From contig JAEUWY010000016.1 in assembly GCA_022059125.1 (NCBI GenBank), forward strand, positions 558,001 through 622,000: DNA of 64,000 nt, given 5' to 3'. Origin of the DNA: Corynespora cassiicola. Its lineage: Eukaryota > Ascomycota > Dothideomycetes > Pleosporales > Corynesporascaceae. Shown here one piece after another: positions 1 through 11,364 of the stretch. A program made the position numbers and the translations under genes. Below the pieces are notes generated by a model. The model was not told the DNA's origin and did not search any database. It was given only the letters and a program-made list of their open reading frames with translations. Every line of letters starts with the position of its first letter. The stretch's first letter is position 1.

Positions 1-430
1 GGGCATGGGCTTGAGTATGGTACGGATATTCCCTAAAGATATTGCAGGATCCATTTGCTAACGTGTGGTCAAGGGCACCATGTGTGCTGGTGTAACTCCC
101 CAGGAAGGTCCCGCTCTCTACTACATTGACAGCGACGGCACGCGTCTCGCCGGCAACCTGTTTTGTGTCGGCTCCGGTCAGACGTTCGCATACGGTGTGC
201 TGGACGCAAACTACAAGTACGATCTTTCGGATGAGGACGCGCTCGAGCTCGGTCGCCGGAGTATCCTCGCCGCTACCCACCGTGACGCCTACTCTGGTGG
301 TTTCATCAACCTATACCACGTCAAGGAAGACGGCTGGGTCAAACACGGCTTCAACGACACGAACCCCATCTTCTGGGAGACTAAGCTGTCCAAGGGCGAG
401 TTCTCCAATGTTACGGCTGATTTGGAGTAA
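1..430 (+). CDS. PRE2: Proteasome subunit beta type-5 (PRE2), C-terminal part
   Basis: This is the 3' end of the gene for the chymotrypsin-like catalytic beta5 subunit of the 20S proteasome. The N-terminus, including the processed catalytic Thr, lies upstream of the window. Exon pieces are 1-19 and 74-430, joined across a 54 bp intron (GTACGG at 20, CTAAC branch site near 58-62, AAG end at 73). The join restores the family-typical GLSM-GTM sequence. Visible hallmarks are the [10 protein letters not shown] stretch, [14 protein letters not shown] and [16 protein letters not shown], followed by a short acidic tail ending at a TAA. Identity is secure from these motifs; only the gene's beginning is missing. 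Confidence 0.95.
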
Positions 431-630
431 AGGAGCGTGGCAGAGACATCACAATGATGAAAGAGGGTGAACATGAATCAAGCTGGTTTTGGGGCAGCTG
501 AAGCTGCAGTGTAGCTTCAACCTCTGTAATGCATAGATTCCTCTCTCGGAGGAAGCCACATGAAATGAATTCTGACGCTACCATTTTCATGTTCCCTTAG
601 CCACGGTTAGACGTGCTGTTCGGGTGCCAG

Positions 631-2369
631 TTAGCCCAATGGCTTCTTCTCCCGCTGTCGCTCCATAGCCTTCATCACATGCTCCACGTTGTTCTTATCT
701 ACCTTCTTCTTTTTCGGTCCTCGTTTTCTCTTCTTAGCTCCTCTTTCGCCTTCGTCGCCCTCATTGTCCTCAGCACCAATGCCCTTCCACTCCGAAAATT
801 TGACCTTTTCGCCATCACGCTCCATATCGTCGGCGTCCTCGAATCGAGAGCCGCCAAAGTCCATGTCCATGTCCTCCATGTCGCGATCATGGGCCGTAAG
901 CTTGGCGGCGCGCTTCCGAAGACGAGCTTCTTCCGAATCGTCGTTTTGGAGAAGCGAAGAATTCGGATCCAGAGTGCGGACCTTCTTAAGTGCTGCCATG
1001 ACCGTGGCATCGGCAGATGACACGTTGGCTGGCTCTTTGGCAGAGGTAGTACCTCCTGAGGTGGCTGCAAACCAGTCTCGTTTGCTTGAAGGTTGCGCAG
1101 AAGCGGTTGGCTCTGGTAGTGTTAGTGCAGTGGTAGGCGCTGGGCTGCTCTCTTCTCCTGACTCCGAGGCTGCGCGCTTCTGTGGGGGACTATGTACAAC
1201 GAACTTGGATTCAGCCTGGTCCATTTGTGCCTTGGCAGATGCCTCTCCATCCTCCTCAGACGAGGAGTCGCTGTCGTCTTCATCGTCTAGGTTGGCCAGT
1301 GGATTGTAGGTAGAACCTACGCCCTCAAAGATGTCGTCATCATCCTCGGAGTCTTTTTTCTCAGGTTCCTCTTCCTTTGGTGCATTGGGGATCTTCACTG
1401 GATTTTTAGGGTCATCCAGATCATAGCGTACCTCCGGTTCTGTTTCTTCTTTCTTCTGCTTTCTCACCTTGCGCTTCTCTTTGCCGTCTGGACCCGTGAT
1501 AATCAGGACCTCCCTTCCTTGTGAGTCAATCTCCAATCTCGAATTGTCTCCCAAGGAAGTAACTTTGCGGAATCGAGGCCCCAGGGCAGGGTATCTCTTC
1601 TCGTGCTCCGCCGCCGCGGCCTCGGCGGCTGCTTTCCTTTGCGCCTTGAGCTCCGCCAAAATATCATTTCGCGAGCGTTTCACTCCGGCTACAGGTGCAG
1701 GAGCGGATGCCGCGGGCGCCATCTCGCTATTCTTCTCCGCCTTCTCCCTGACTATACGTCCGACTTCCTGGTTCTCGAGTTCTTCCAGTTGTTGGTCGAT
1801 GTCATCTTCCCCCTCCCCTTCTGCAGACGTGCCACTGAGAACATCTTCACCCCTGCGGATTCGTTCCAATAGCTTCCTATCCAGACCTTTGACCAAATGC
1901 GTAGTATTAAGGTCTCCCGCTGTGAGCTCTTGCACGAGCTTGTGGAAGGTTTCCCGATCAAGCTCTCCCTTCTTCACAGACTCTTCCAGGTTTTTTATTC
2001 TCTGTGCCAGCTCGTCCTCTTCTTCCTCTGTGCGGTCCTTGGTGCGGTCGGTGTAGCCGGCAGCAAGCTTGACGCCCTTTGGCGCGGACGACTTCCATTT
2101 TTTGGTCGGGTTGGCTTTTGCGTTGCGTTCGGCGAGCTGACGGGCAAAGTCGGCTTGGACTGAGCTGCGACCTACTTGACGGCTATGTCTAGGTATTAGA
2201 ATAGAGGTTGAGAATAGGACGACGGAACCTACGGGGTCATGGGTATGCTGGCGTTCTTGCGTGCGCCCAAGACACCAGAAGAGGCCCGGGAGGCCGGGGA
2301 CTTGTTCGGAGACCCATCCTGCTTCCGCGCGTCGCCGAGCACTAGCTTGCGAAACTGCTGATTGTCCAT
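631..2369 (-). CDS. RED/IK-like spliceosomal protein
   Basis: The predicted protein is 562 aa, from exons 2369-2233 and 2182-631 with a 50 bp intron (GTAGGT at 2232, TAG end at 2183). I chose the ATG at 2369 because it gives the N-terminus MDNQQFRKLVL, matching the FRKLL motif of RED proteins; the open frame extending further upstream is probably non-coding. Near residue 190 it carries THLVKGLDRKLLERI, close to the THLVKGLDFALLQKV core of human RED (IK). The C-terminal half is acidic and ends in a strong basic nuclear-localisation-type stretch (KKRKRGPKKKK). RED with SMU1 acts in spliceosomal B-complex activation in animals and in some filamentous fungi; that role is inferred here from the family. 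It is transcribed away from the GH43 gene. Confidence 0.75.
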
Positions 2370-2825
2370 AGCGGGCCAGGTGAGGGAGTGGAGGTGGGCA
2401 GCGGAAAGTTGGCTGCCAAGATCGGCGGTGCAGAGGGAGATGGAGTTCCGCAGCCCTGGAGGTGTTGACGTCGTGGTCTGTGCGCGCGCAACAGGTAGGG
2501 ATGCGGGGGAGCTGCGGAGGAAGCGGCTTCGACAGACCAGCCAACGTCACGTCCAGCTCCGGACGGGACGACCTTGGGCTCCTCACGCCAGCAACAGGCG
2601 CCAATATGCCTGTGTTGACTACTGCTGCATCCTCGTCTACCTTGCTCCACTTAATGCCTCGCCAACACCTACCCCTCAGCACGCCTGCACATCGTCATGT
2701 CACCAACCCCCCGGCCCAGTGCCTGGATCAGCAAGGCCGAAGCACGTACAGGGCGGATCCCCGAGCTCATGTGTTTTTCCGTCTCTACCATGCTTTCACC
2801 ACTTTGTTTTAGCGGTGCCAATCAA

Positions 2826-2835
2826 TATATAAATA
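2826..2835 (+). promoter_or_regulatory. TATA box of the GH43 gene
   Basis: TATATAAATA lies about 64 bp upstream of the GH43 start codon, followed by a CT-rich stretch and a C/T-rich leader. The spacing and context fit a fungal core promoter. The 530 bp between the RED gene start and the GH43 start serve as a divergent promoter region; I saw no other motif there that I can name. Confidence 0.55.
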
Positions 2836-2898
2836 CCACTTCCCGCTTCTCAAGGCACTTGGACGTGTGTCGTCTTCCACCTTCACTGTTGCCTCAAG

Positions 2899-4094
2899 AT
2901 GCTCAAGTCTTTGCTTTTGGCAGCATCCGCGGCCCTGGCTTGGGGCCAGAGCTCCAACTACACTGCCTCCAATGGCACCTTCACGAATCCCATCCTCGAT
3001 GAGGGCGGCGCAGACCCGTAAGCTTGGGCTCCGATGCAACGTCGTTGCTGCTACTGACACCACCCAAGATGGGTCATCCGCCATGAAGGATATTATTACA
3101 TGATATATACAAACAATGTGGACATCACCCTTCTAAGAAGCGAGGTCCTCACGTATGTCTCACATATTTCACTCGATCCGACATGTTGACCAGGTCCAGG
3201 GACTGGAATAACGCCGAGAGCAAATTGCTTTTCCAGCCGCCCCCGGGAATGAACTACTCCACCAGCCTGTGGGCGCCAGAACTGCACTTTTTAGACGACA
3301 ATTGGTATGTAATCTTCACAGCAGACCCTCGCAATGATTCTCCACCTCCTGAAGTGGAGATGTGGTGCGAGTACAACTGCCCGGCGGTTCACCATCGCAT
3401 GTATGTTGTTGAAGGCATCGGCTCGGATCCATGGGAGGCCGAGTACAGCTACAAGGGGGAGGTAGACACATACAACCAGTTCGCTATCGACGGAACTTAC
3501 TTCAAGCACGATACCGGCCTTTACCACATCTACAGCTGCTGGTACCGCCAGTACGACGGTTGGCCAGCCAATCTGTGCATAACGAAGCTCGAAAACCCAT
3601 GGACGGTATCATCGCCTTTCTCCGAGCGCCAGATCATCTCAGTACCATCTTACGCATGGGAAAAGACGCCTTACGGCCGCGCATCAAACGATCGACTCTC
3701 CTCAAACGAGGCTCCGCAGCAGCTCGTGAACTCCGCTACCGGCCAGCAGTTTGTCATATACTCGGCAGCCCGCTCAGACAACCGAAACTATTGCCTTGCG
3801 CAGCTCGAGCTCGTAGGCCCGGACCCCATGAACCCAGGTGACTGGCGCAAGCACCCGTACCCTGTCTTCTACCAGAATCCGCAGGAGAGTGCTTACGGCG
3901 TCGGACACGCGAGCTTTGTGAAGAGTCCTGACGGCACAGAGGACTGGATTGTGTATCACGGCATGAGGGACCCCACCAACGGATGGAGCGCGAGAACCAT
4001 TCGCACGCAAAAATTCACGTGGAACGAAGATGGGACACCCGCATTTCCGAAGCCTGGCTACGGACCATATGCCGTGCCTTCAGGGCAGAGCTAG
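2899..4094 (+). CDS. Secreted glycoside hydrolase family 43 protein
   Basis: The predicted protein is 367 aa, from exons 2899-3017, 3069-3152 and 3194-4094 with introns of 51 and 41 bp. All splice joins keep the frame. It starts with a signal peptide (MLKSLLLAASAALAWG). The five-bladed beta-propeller GH43 signature is visible: the catalytic base Asp in GGADPW (about D39, split by intron 1), a second Asp in FAIDGTYF (about D167, expected pKa modulator) and the acid Glu in SSNEAPQ (about E240). SLWAPELHFL is also typical. GH43 enzymes release arabinose or xylose from plant cell-wall polysaccharides; this one is likely an extracellular alpha-L-arabinofuranosidase or related enzyme, but substrate cannot be fixed by sequence reading. 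A TATA box lies just upstream. Confidence 0.85.
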
Positions 4095-4473
4095 GGACAC
4101 GAGAAGCCGGGTACGGCGGCCAAGCCCAAAGAACTGTTCAAGGGTATGACCAATGCGATGGGAGGTTGGATTCCACAGGCCCTATTTGCTCTATAGATAG
4201 ATCCTTCTTGGGTCGTGTTCGGTTAGCATAGGTCACCATCGAAACCACATGAATACTTCTATAATCAATCTTTCGTCATTTTGTTACAAGGCGCAGTGAC
4301 CTGCCGGTGAGAACGGTGAACGACTAATGTCAGCAGGCAATTTCGCCCCATTATCTAAAAGTCCGGGATATCAAAACAAACATGAAGTGCAAACAAGCCA
4401 CCTCCCAATAAAACACGCTTGGGCGGGGCATACAACTCGGATACTGACCGCCGGAAGAAAGGGGTAGCCCGCA
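4095..4473. other. Convergent 3' intergenic gap
   Basis: These 379 bp separate the convergent GH43 and EXO5 genes and presumably hold both 3' UTRs and polyadenylation signals. I see no reading frame, repeat or RNA gene in it. Confidence 0.5.
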
Positions 4474-6317
4474 TCATACAGCACTCTTGCGTCTCTTGCC
4501 AGACCTAAGCCTATACTTCTCCGTAGCCTCTTCGACTTTTGTCTTCCTCCAAGTGCAGTCCTCGGCAAAATCACATATTCTGCATTTGAATGCCTCCTCA
4601 ATATCTACTCCCTTGGCCTCTCGCGAACCCTTCCACCACGACATTTCCGACTGTACGTAAGCATCAACGATACTAGGATCGTAAGAATTCAGCCTGGATC
4701 CGATGAGGTCGCCTGTCCTGGAAAATCGAAACTCGGCCCGAAGAACGTCGCTGATGGTACCAACGCTGGCCCGAAATTCGGTCATCATGAGAGACCACAG
4801 AGCAAGCAAATTCGGATGCTGCGATACTTCGTCGGAATCTGCCACGTTATACCGAGACTCCTCGTCTGCCCCATCTTGTTCTGCATCGGATCCAACGACA
4901 CTTCCAATTTCTTGCATGAAGCCTTCAGAGAAAGGCTCCAGGGGTTCCAGGTCGTACCGAGCAAAAACCGTCTCTGCATCAACCGTGTTCAACGACAATG
5001 ACTCAAGCAGCTTGCGGTATAGCATCAATTGCATCCACGTCGGACGTAATGATACGCCCGTTGGGATCGACCGCACGCCTCGCGTTTTGACGTCCGACAG
5101 GTAAACAGTGTGATGGGGTGTCAGGCTTCCAACCCATGCGCTCGCGCCATTGCTCTCTGAGGCGGCAGCATTAGCAAAAACCTGTTTGATACCCAGCTGC
5201 CCCAGCGGCAGCGTACCTCCAGTTTCCCGAGTCCTGGTCTGTTCCAGCTGCTCTTCATACTCGGGGTCTGGGCTTGTGTAACTCAGCTCGTCGATGATGC
5301 CGATTATGACTTGGCCCTCCAGCACACCCCAGATCTCAAGTTCGCGCGTCATTCCCGTTTCACGCAGGGTACGCAGGCCCTGGATCGTGTTCCAGAGCCG
5401 CAGCCCGAATCCGTCTACTTTGCTCTTCACTTGTACTGGCACGATCTTGTGGACCTCTTCTTCGAGTGTACGGTGAATCTTGGAGCCAGTTCTCATTGCT
5501 TTTGTCCGTATCTTGCGACCAAACTTGGAGAGTGTGTAGAAATACTGCAGCTCACACCATGCTGGAGAGACCAGGTCGGTCACAGACAAAGGTTTCCTTG
5601 GTTTTGTTCGAAAGCGTTCGAGGGGGGGTTTCTCGTTGCTGTCAGTGGTAGCGTTCAAGGTATTCGCTTCTTCTGGTGCTGATGTCGCTTCATCGCCAGG
5701 TGGCTCTGTCCTTGGGACTAGAAGCTGTTAGTTGTCCGTCAGTCTGTGTCGTGTTTTTTTTCTTTCGTGGCTAGGGCGATGATTCAGTGCAAATGCTGCC
5801 ACATACCGCTGAACGACTGGCGCGAGCGACTGTCGTACTCGAACTCAACTGACGCGCCCCTTGCTGCACGCGCTGGTGAGCTTTGCACTGTCGCATTTGC
5901 GAAGCGCACCGCAGTAGGTGACCTATGGATGGCAACATTTCCATGTTCGGCGCTCTCTGCAACGTCTACACCAGAGCAGGCGGCTGCTTTGGGAGCTGTA
6001 GCAGCTGCAGCAGCTGACTGAGTGAAGAGGTCGCCCACAAGCGTCGTCTCGTCGAGGTCGTCTGGGTCGATTTCAGACCCATAATCGCTCAGAGTTGCGA
6101 GGGATTGGAGATCAAAGTCCGACCCATAGTCACTTTTCCCATCCAGTGTGGATCCATTGCCGGCAATGGGTGTGGTCATGATGCCATGACGGTCCTGCGC
6201 GGAGGCATCGGTGGCGGGTCGACGCGACGCTGCTAGGAGCGCGAGCGCGGGACTCAAAGCGCGCGATGTCATGAGGTCATCACCTTGGCCACAAAACGGC
6301 AGCGCACGATCATCCAT
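4474..6317 (-). CDS. EXO5: Exonuclease V, mitochondrial/nuclear (EXO5/Dem1 family)
   Basis: The predicted protein is 584 aa, from exons 6317-5807 and 5717-4474 joined over an 89 bp intron (GTATGT, branch ACTAAC, end CTAG). EXO5 is a single-strand DNA exonuclease with a PD-(D/E)XK fold and a 4Fe-4S cluster. Seen here: a Cys in SPAWCELQYFY (about residue 225) and C-x2-C-x5-C in KCRICDFAEDCTWR (about 549-558), the expected cluster ligands; IIDEL (D313) and LSDVKTR (D379, K381) as nuclease residues. An N-terminal extension of about 190 aa is Ala/Asp-rich and contains two SDYGS motifs. The start is uncertain: the ATG at 6317 is used here, but the ATG at 6179, just before the SDYGSDFD segment, is also plausible. 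Yeast Dem1 works in mitochondria; human EXO5 is nuclear. Confidence 0.88.
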
Positions 6318-6521
6318 AGTAGTCGGGTCAAAATACGATGTTCAGAGGTGGCCTGAAGAGACCGTGGTCCCCGTAAGAAATCGAAGTTCTAAGATGACGC
6401 TGCGACTGCTGCAAATGCAGCCAATATAGGCACTGCCTCTGAAATTCAAGCGCAGGGTTAAGAAATACAACGGCTATCCACAAAAGCTAGAACCCCGTGG
6501 GTCTGTCTCTATTCACAAGAA

Positions 6522-7157
6522 TTACACCTTGTCAAGAGCCTCGACGGCCTCTTCAAAGTTGGGAATCTCATCAGCGCTCTCATTGGGCCTGCCCCAATTT
6601 ACAAGACCGTCGGCATCGACAGCAAAGCTGCCAGAACTTTGCCACCGGGATCCACTTTCCGTTGGTCTATTCCAGATACCTTCTTCCTTGCCAAGCGTAT
6701 ACACAGAGTGGAGGCTGGACGGACTGAGAAAATGCCAAAAAGAAGAGAGGCCAAGACCCCAGGCAGCATATACTTTGCGCTCGGGGTCTACAATCATCTC
6801 CACCTTCTGGTTGTTTGAGGGATCGGGCAGTGATGCGAGCCAGCGGTCTGTTGATGGCTGGTCACTGTGAGATACAGCGACATGGCGAATGTCGGGATGC
6901 GCCACGGCAGAAGCCCGCAGGTCCAGGAATGTCTTCTCTGCGACTGCGGCTGGTTAGTGTAGGAATCAGCGGTTTCCAAGGCCTCTGTCTGAGTGAAACG
7001 CACAAGGACAACCGCAGTGGCGAAGGAAAGCTACGACCACGGGCTTGTCGCCAGTCTTTACATGTGATGTAGGGGCAGGTTGGCCAATATCGGGAGGGGC
7101 AGCTGGCACGACTGCGCGCGGGAACATCCAAGAACGTAGCTCGGTCTGCCAGGACAT
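6522..7157 (-). CDS. AhpC/TSA-domain peroxiredoxin-like protein
   Basis: The predicted protein is 191 aa, from exons 7157-7004 and 6943-6522 with a 60 bp intron (GTGCGT at 7003, end CAG at 6944). The join restores RHCGCPFAEKTF, the redox-active segment of fungal AhpC/TSA family 2 proteins (cysteines about 48 and 50). Downstream are AVSHSD, IVDPERKVYAAWGLG and NRPTESGSRWQ, typical of this thioredoxin-fold family. I chose the ATG at 7157 (MSWQ) because the preceding in-frame codons have no ATG. The likely role is thiol-dependent peroxide reduction or another redox function, but this subfamily is poorly characterised. It lies in the same direction as EXO5, 204 bp upstream. Confidence 0.8.
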
Positions 7158-7647
7158 GGTCACTCTGAGCAAAGGCAACCAGAATGGGTTATGGACACAT
7201 CGGCCGCGGGTGCATCGTGAATTTGACGGCCATCTGGCTGGGTCGAGTCGCAGATGGCGGTAGTGGCCGTCACGGCGTCATAGGCGGGGCTTCAGTCATC
7301 GGTGCCATCAACGGGCCCGCGCAGCACCAGCCAGCTTCTTTTCGGCTGCGAGACCCACCAGGCGCGACGCGCGGTATGGCGCGTCACAGTCAGTAATGCA
7401 CATGTCACACGTCACGTTTGCAATGCATGTAGGAAGGATGTTGAAGTAACAAGCCCGTTGGGCTTTCGTCAGTTCATTGAGTAACCCTCGCTGATTAAGG
7501 GGGGGATATATACTACATCGCCGCGCACCGCTCCAGTGCACCCATGAACCCAAACCGTGAACCGTGTGACCCAAACGCCGAAGGAAGAAATCCGACCATC
7601 AATCCCGCCTAGTGGCTTGTCGAAATGTGGGCATCGTGAAGTGGCAT
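7158..7647. other. Intergenic region between the peroxiredoxin-like gene and H3
   Basis: These 490 bp contain the upstream region of the peroxiredoxin-like gene and the 3' end of H3. There is a C-rich run with an adjacent TATATA at about 7500-7513. No further gene is supported. Confidence 0.4.
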
Positions 7648-8275
7648 TTAACCGCGCTCACCGCGAAGACGGCGGGCAAGCTGGATGTCCTTGGACTCTG
7701 TAGAATGTAAGCATGTGGCCAAAGGTGAGAGTGGCGAGGGGTGGGACGTACGGATGGTGACACGCTTGGCGTGAATAGCGCAAAGGTTGGTGTCCTCAAA
7801 GAGCGAGACGAGGTAGGCCTCGACGGACTCCTGGAGAGCGCCGATGGCAGACGACTGGAAACGGAGATCGGACTTGAAGTCCTGGGCGATCTCACGAACA
7901 AGACGCTGGAAGGGGAGCTTGCGGATGAGAAGCTCGGTCGACTTCTGGTAGCGACGAATCTCACGGAGAGCGACGGTACCAGGCTTGTAGCGGTGAGGCT
8001 TCTTGACACCACCGGTAGACGGGGCGGACTTGCGGGCGGCCTTGGAAGCGAGCTGCTTACGAGGGGCCTTGCCACCAGTGGACTTGCCTACGTAAGAGTT
8101 AGCGAGATGCAACGGTGGAATGCGCGTTGTGTGGTGATGCGACGCGATGGGCGACGCGACAGGCGAGGATGCAAGCGGCGACAGCAAGACCAAGGCGATG
8201 CAGGCGATGCGGCAGTGCAGTGGAGGGTGCAGGGCGGAAGAGAGACTTACGGGCCGTCTGCTTGGTGCGGGCCAT
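7648..8275 (-). CDS. H3: Histone H3
   Basis: Splicing exons 8275-8251, 8087-7752 and 7697-7648 gives exactly 136 codons plus a stop, the canonical H3 length. Introns are 163 bp and 54 bp, both with GT-AG ends (GTAAGT/TAG and GTACGT/CAG). The tail reads [14 protein letters not shown], with Lys4 and Lys9 in place, followed by KPHRYKPGT and the [14 protein letters not shown] core; it ends RRLRGERG. It is the replication-type histone that forms tetramers with H4. It is divergently transcribed from the H4 gene with 483 bp between starts, the usual fungal arrangement that allows S-phase co-regulation. Confidence 0.98.
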
Positions 8276-8758
8276 TGTTGTGTGTGGCTGAGGATAGAAA
8301 ACTGGGTGTGTTGGTTGTGGAGTAGTGTTGGAGTGGAGCGGTGGGAGAGTGTGGTGGAAGAAAGACGGAGGGCGGGCGGGGGCGTTGGCTTATATGGGCG
8401 GCGGGCGTGGCGCGGCAGGCAGAAATCAACACTTTGTGATCTGGGGCGGGCGCGACTCTCGCTCAGCAGGAGCGACCGACTTGCTCGCTTGGCGGTGCCG
8501 GAAAGCGCGCGGTCAAACTGGATCAAACTCGCCAAAAAACTGGCCCGTGCGCTGTTGATTTCGCTGCCCGCGCACGGCCCCACCCGCAGGTGTTGATCTG
8601 AGGCCGCCTCGCTTCCCTCTTAAACCCCCGCCCGCCCCGACTGTCGACTTCTCTATCAGCTCTCGACGCCAACTCCCACAGCTCGTCAACCAAGCCCATA
8701 CTCTCTCTCCTACTCTCCAGCTTCACCAGCCTCACATCCCCCCCCCCAACCTCTCAAC
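8276..8758. promoter_or_regulatory. Shared divergent H3-H4 promoter
   Basis: This 483 bp interval separates the H3 and H4 start codons and must hold both promoters. On the minus strand a TATATAAG-like element at 8389-8396 lies about 115 bp before the H3 ATG. The H4 side has a long C/T-rich leader running into the ATG. A repeated ATCAAACT-like motif occurs around 8510-8528. Exact regulatory sites were not determined. Confidence 0.6.
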
Positions 8759-9229
<471 letters not shown>

Positions 9230-9840
9230 ATTTCTTAACTTTTCATGTTTCGCGTCACGACATTTGCTGGCTACGCGTCGGCTCTGGTGCTTGGTGGGAT
9301 GGGTTAGGCGGTCAATGCCTGTATCATAGGCTTCTGGAGTTAACGGTCACGGTTTATCAATTCAATGATACCATAATCCTTCACACACTTGTGTCTTCGC
9401 TGCGTTGTGCATGTCTGCTTGGTGTGACCTGTTTTGTCGTGTTGTTTTGGTCGCGTCGCGTCTGGGGTGAGGTTGGCTGGTGTGCTGTTTGCGGTTAGCG
9501 TGGCGGTGATGTGCGGTGCACCCGTGGATGGGCCACGTCCATCCCATGCCACACCATGTTTCCACGAGTGCGTGACAAGGTGCCATACCACGCCCTCCTC
9601 GCCTTTCCGTCTGCAGCCTGCGGGGAAAGGGTTAGTTCGCATCATCTCTGACTCATTAATCTGCCGTGTCGATCTGTAGTGCATGGCTACCTTCTCCCGC
9701 GATGCCATGCTTTTCCATCCCGAATTGCTGACGTGATCCCTCCGCCCGTCATGCCCGCCTCATCGTACATGAGCCCTACAAATCAGCGCGCCAGCTAGAC
9801 ATCTCTCCAGGCCACTTTCCTTGCTGGCTTGACTCAAAAA
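9230..9840. other. Intergenic region between H4 and the dehalogenase gene
   Basis: This region contains the H4 3' UTR and the promoter of the HAD gene. It is mixed in composition, without reading frames I would support and without repeats. A pyrimidine-rich stretch precedes the next start codon. Confidence 0.4.
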
Positions 9841-10706
9841 ATGCCCCTCTCAACGCCTCCAAAGGCTCTGTTCTTCGATGTCTTTGGCACCTGCGTCAAC
9901 TGGCGCGCAACCGTGACTCGGGAGCTTTATTCCAGGTCCCATGCCACCCTCAACTCAGCCACCGCCTCCCTCGCCTCGGACGTGCGATTGCGCGCTTCGC
10001 AGATGGAGCTGGAGGACTGGGGTGCTTTTGCGCAGCAGTGGCGCAACTCGTACAAGGTCTTCACTAGGAAGCTTGCCGGGGATCCCAGCGTACCTTACAA
10101 GACCGTCGATGAGCATCACTTGGATTCTCTGAAGCAGCTGCTCCGAGATTCGGGCATGGATGGGCTGTGGACCGAGGACGAGGTCGTCGATATCAGCCTT
10201 GTGTGGCACCGCCTGGAACCGTGGGCGGACACTGCGAAGGGGATACAGCTCTTGAATACGCTGTGTTGTATGTGCTCTCCTGCCACTTGGGTTGTGGGTT
10301 CATGCGCGCTGATGGTACAGATACTGCAACCTTGTCCAACGGCAACGTATCCCTATTGAAGGATCTCGATGCCCATGGTTCACTTGGCTTCACGCATTTG
10401 CTTAGTGCCGAAATGTTCAATTCGTATAAGCCTTCGCCGAAGGTTTATCTAGGTGGTGTAGAGCGGTTGGGCTTGCAGCCAGAGGAATGCGCCATGGTCG
10501 CGGCACATCTGAATGACCTCAAGGCTGCGAAATCGAATGGTATGCGTGCTATCTATGTAGAGAGGGTCGGCGAAGAGGATTGGGATTCGGAATATGTCCA
10601 GAAGGTCAGAGGCGAGGGTTGGGTTGATCTCTGGGTCGATCGGGGGGGGGAGAACCAAGGCTTCGTCACCGTAGCGGAAATGCTTGGTGCTCATAGCTCT
10701 ACCTGA
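9841..10706 (+). CDS. HAD-superfamily hydrolase, (S)-2-haloacid dehalogenase-like
   Basis: The predicted protein is 270 aa, from exons 9841-10267 and 10321-10706 with a 53 bp intron (GTATGT to ACAG). The four HAD motifs are present in order: FFDVFGTCVNWR (nucleophile D13), LSNGN (about 148-151), SYKPSPKVY (motif III Lys) and AAHLNDLKAAK (motif IV Asp). This motif set is that of type II 2-haloacid dehalogenases, which hydrolyse short 2-halo-carboxylates by an aspartyl-ester intermediate. Many fungal members have unknown natural substrates, so catalytic specificity is inferred. A G-run at about 10641-10648 lies inside the coding region, and the frame remains open across it. Confidence 0.85.
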
Positions 10707-11364
10707 ATATGTTGACATATTCTTACATGTATCGGCGTCCTAAACTGCGCGTGCTGGATGATTTATGCCAAACAATCATGTTAAGCAGTGTGCCTATCCT
10801 ATAACCATCAACATACGCAACCACCCCATAATCGTAGTTGCAGTGCTTGTTTTCGATGTATTCTTTTCTTCCGATATTCATATTTACCTTGTTCGTTTGA
10901 GTTATGTTGTTGGTTTGAACTGTATTCTTGTTTATAGTAATTTGCAGAGTGTGGATGAGTTAAAGTTCACAAGAATTACCCAAGTTTGATATCACCAAAA
11001 AAATCATTGCTATCTACACATAGCATCAAACTGTACAAAAACACCAGAAAGGACAGAGGGAAGCCTAGATTTCGTTACCAGTACCTTAAAACCAAATCAA
11101 TTCACATGTTGGAGGGGTCATCCATCTAGACGGTGTCGTAGGATACAGGAAAACACCGAAAAACAACGCGACGACACCATCACCCGGACCAAAACAAAGA
11201 ACGAACATCCAAAATGTAAAGAGAAACACCAGAGAGTGATAGAGAGTGATATTGCATTCGATTATACTCTATCGCAGCATGCATGCGAGTGTAGTCGTTA
11301 TCCAGAGGGCTGCCAAAGCCACATAATCCAAGGTATTGCGCCCTGCTACAGCACACCACAGCCA
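10707..11364. other. Convergent 3' intergenic gap
   Basis: These 658 bp lie between the convergent HAD and acyl-CoA synthetase genes. The interval is AT-richer than its neighbours, with poly-A stretches likely belonging to 3' UTRs. No gene or repeat was recognised. Confidence 0.4.

Noticed and set aside
2370..2682. N-terminal extension of the RED-like frame
   Set aside because: The frame stays open upstream by chance and runs through the intron. Splicing to the ATG at 2369 gives the family-typical FRKL N-terminus.
7741..8583. Other frames over the H3 gene
   Set aside because: They are shadows of H3 exons and introns. The spliced H3 product is exact in length and sequence.
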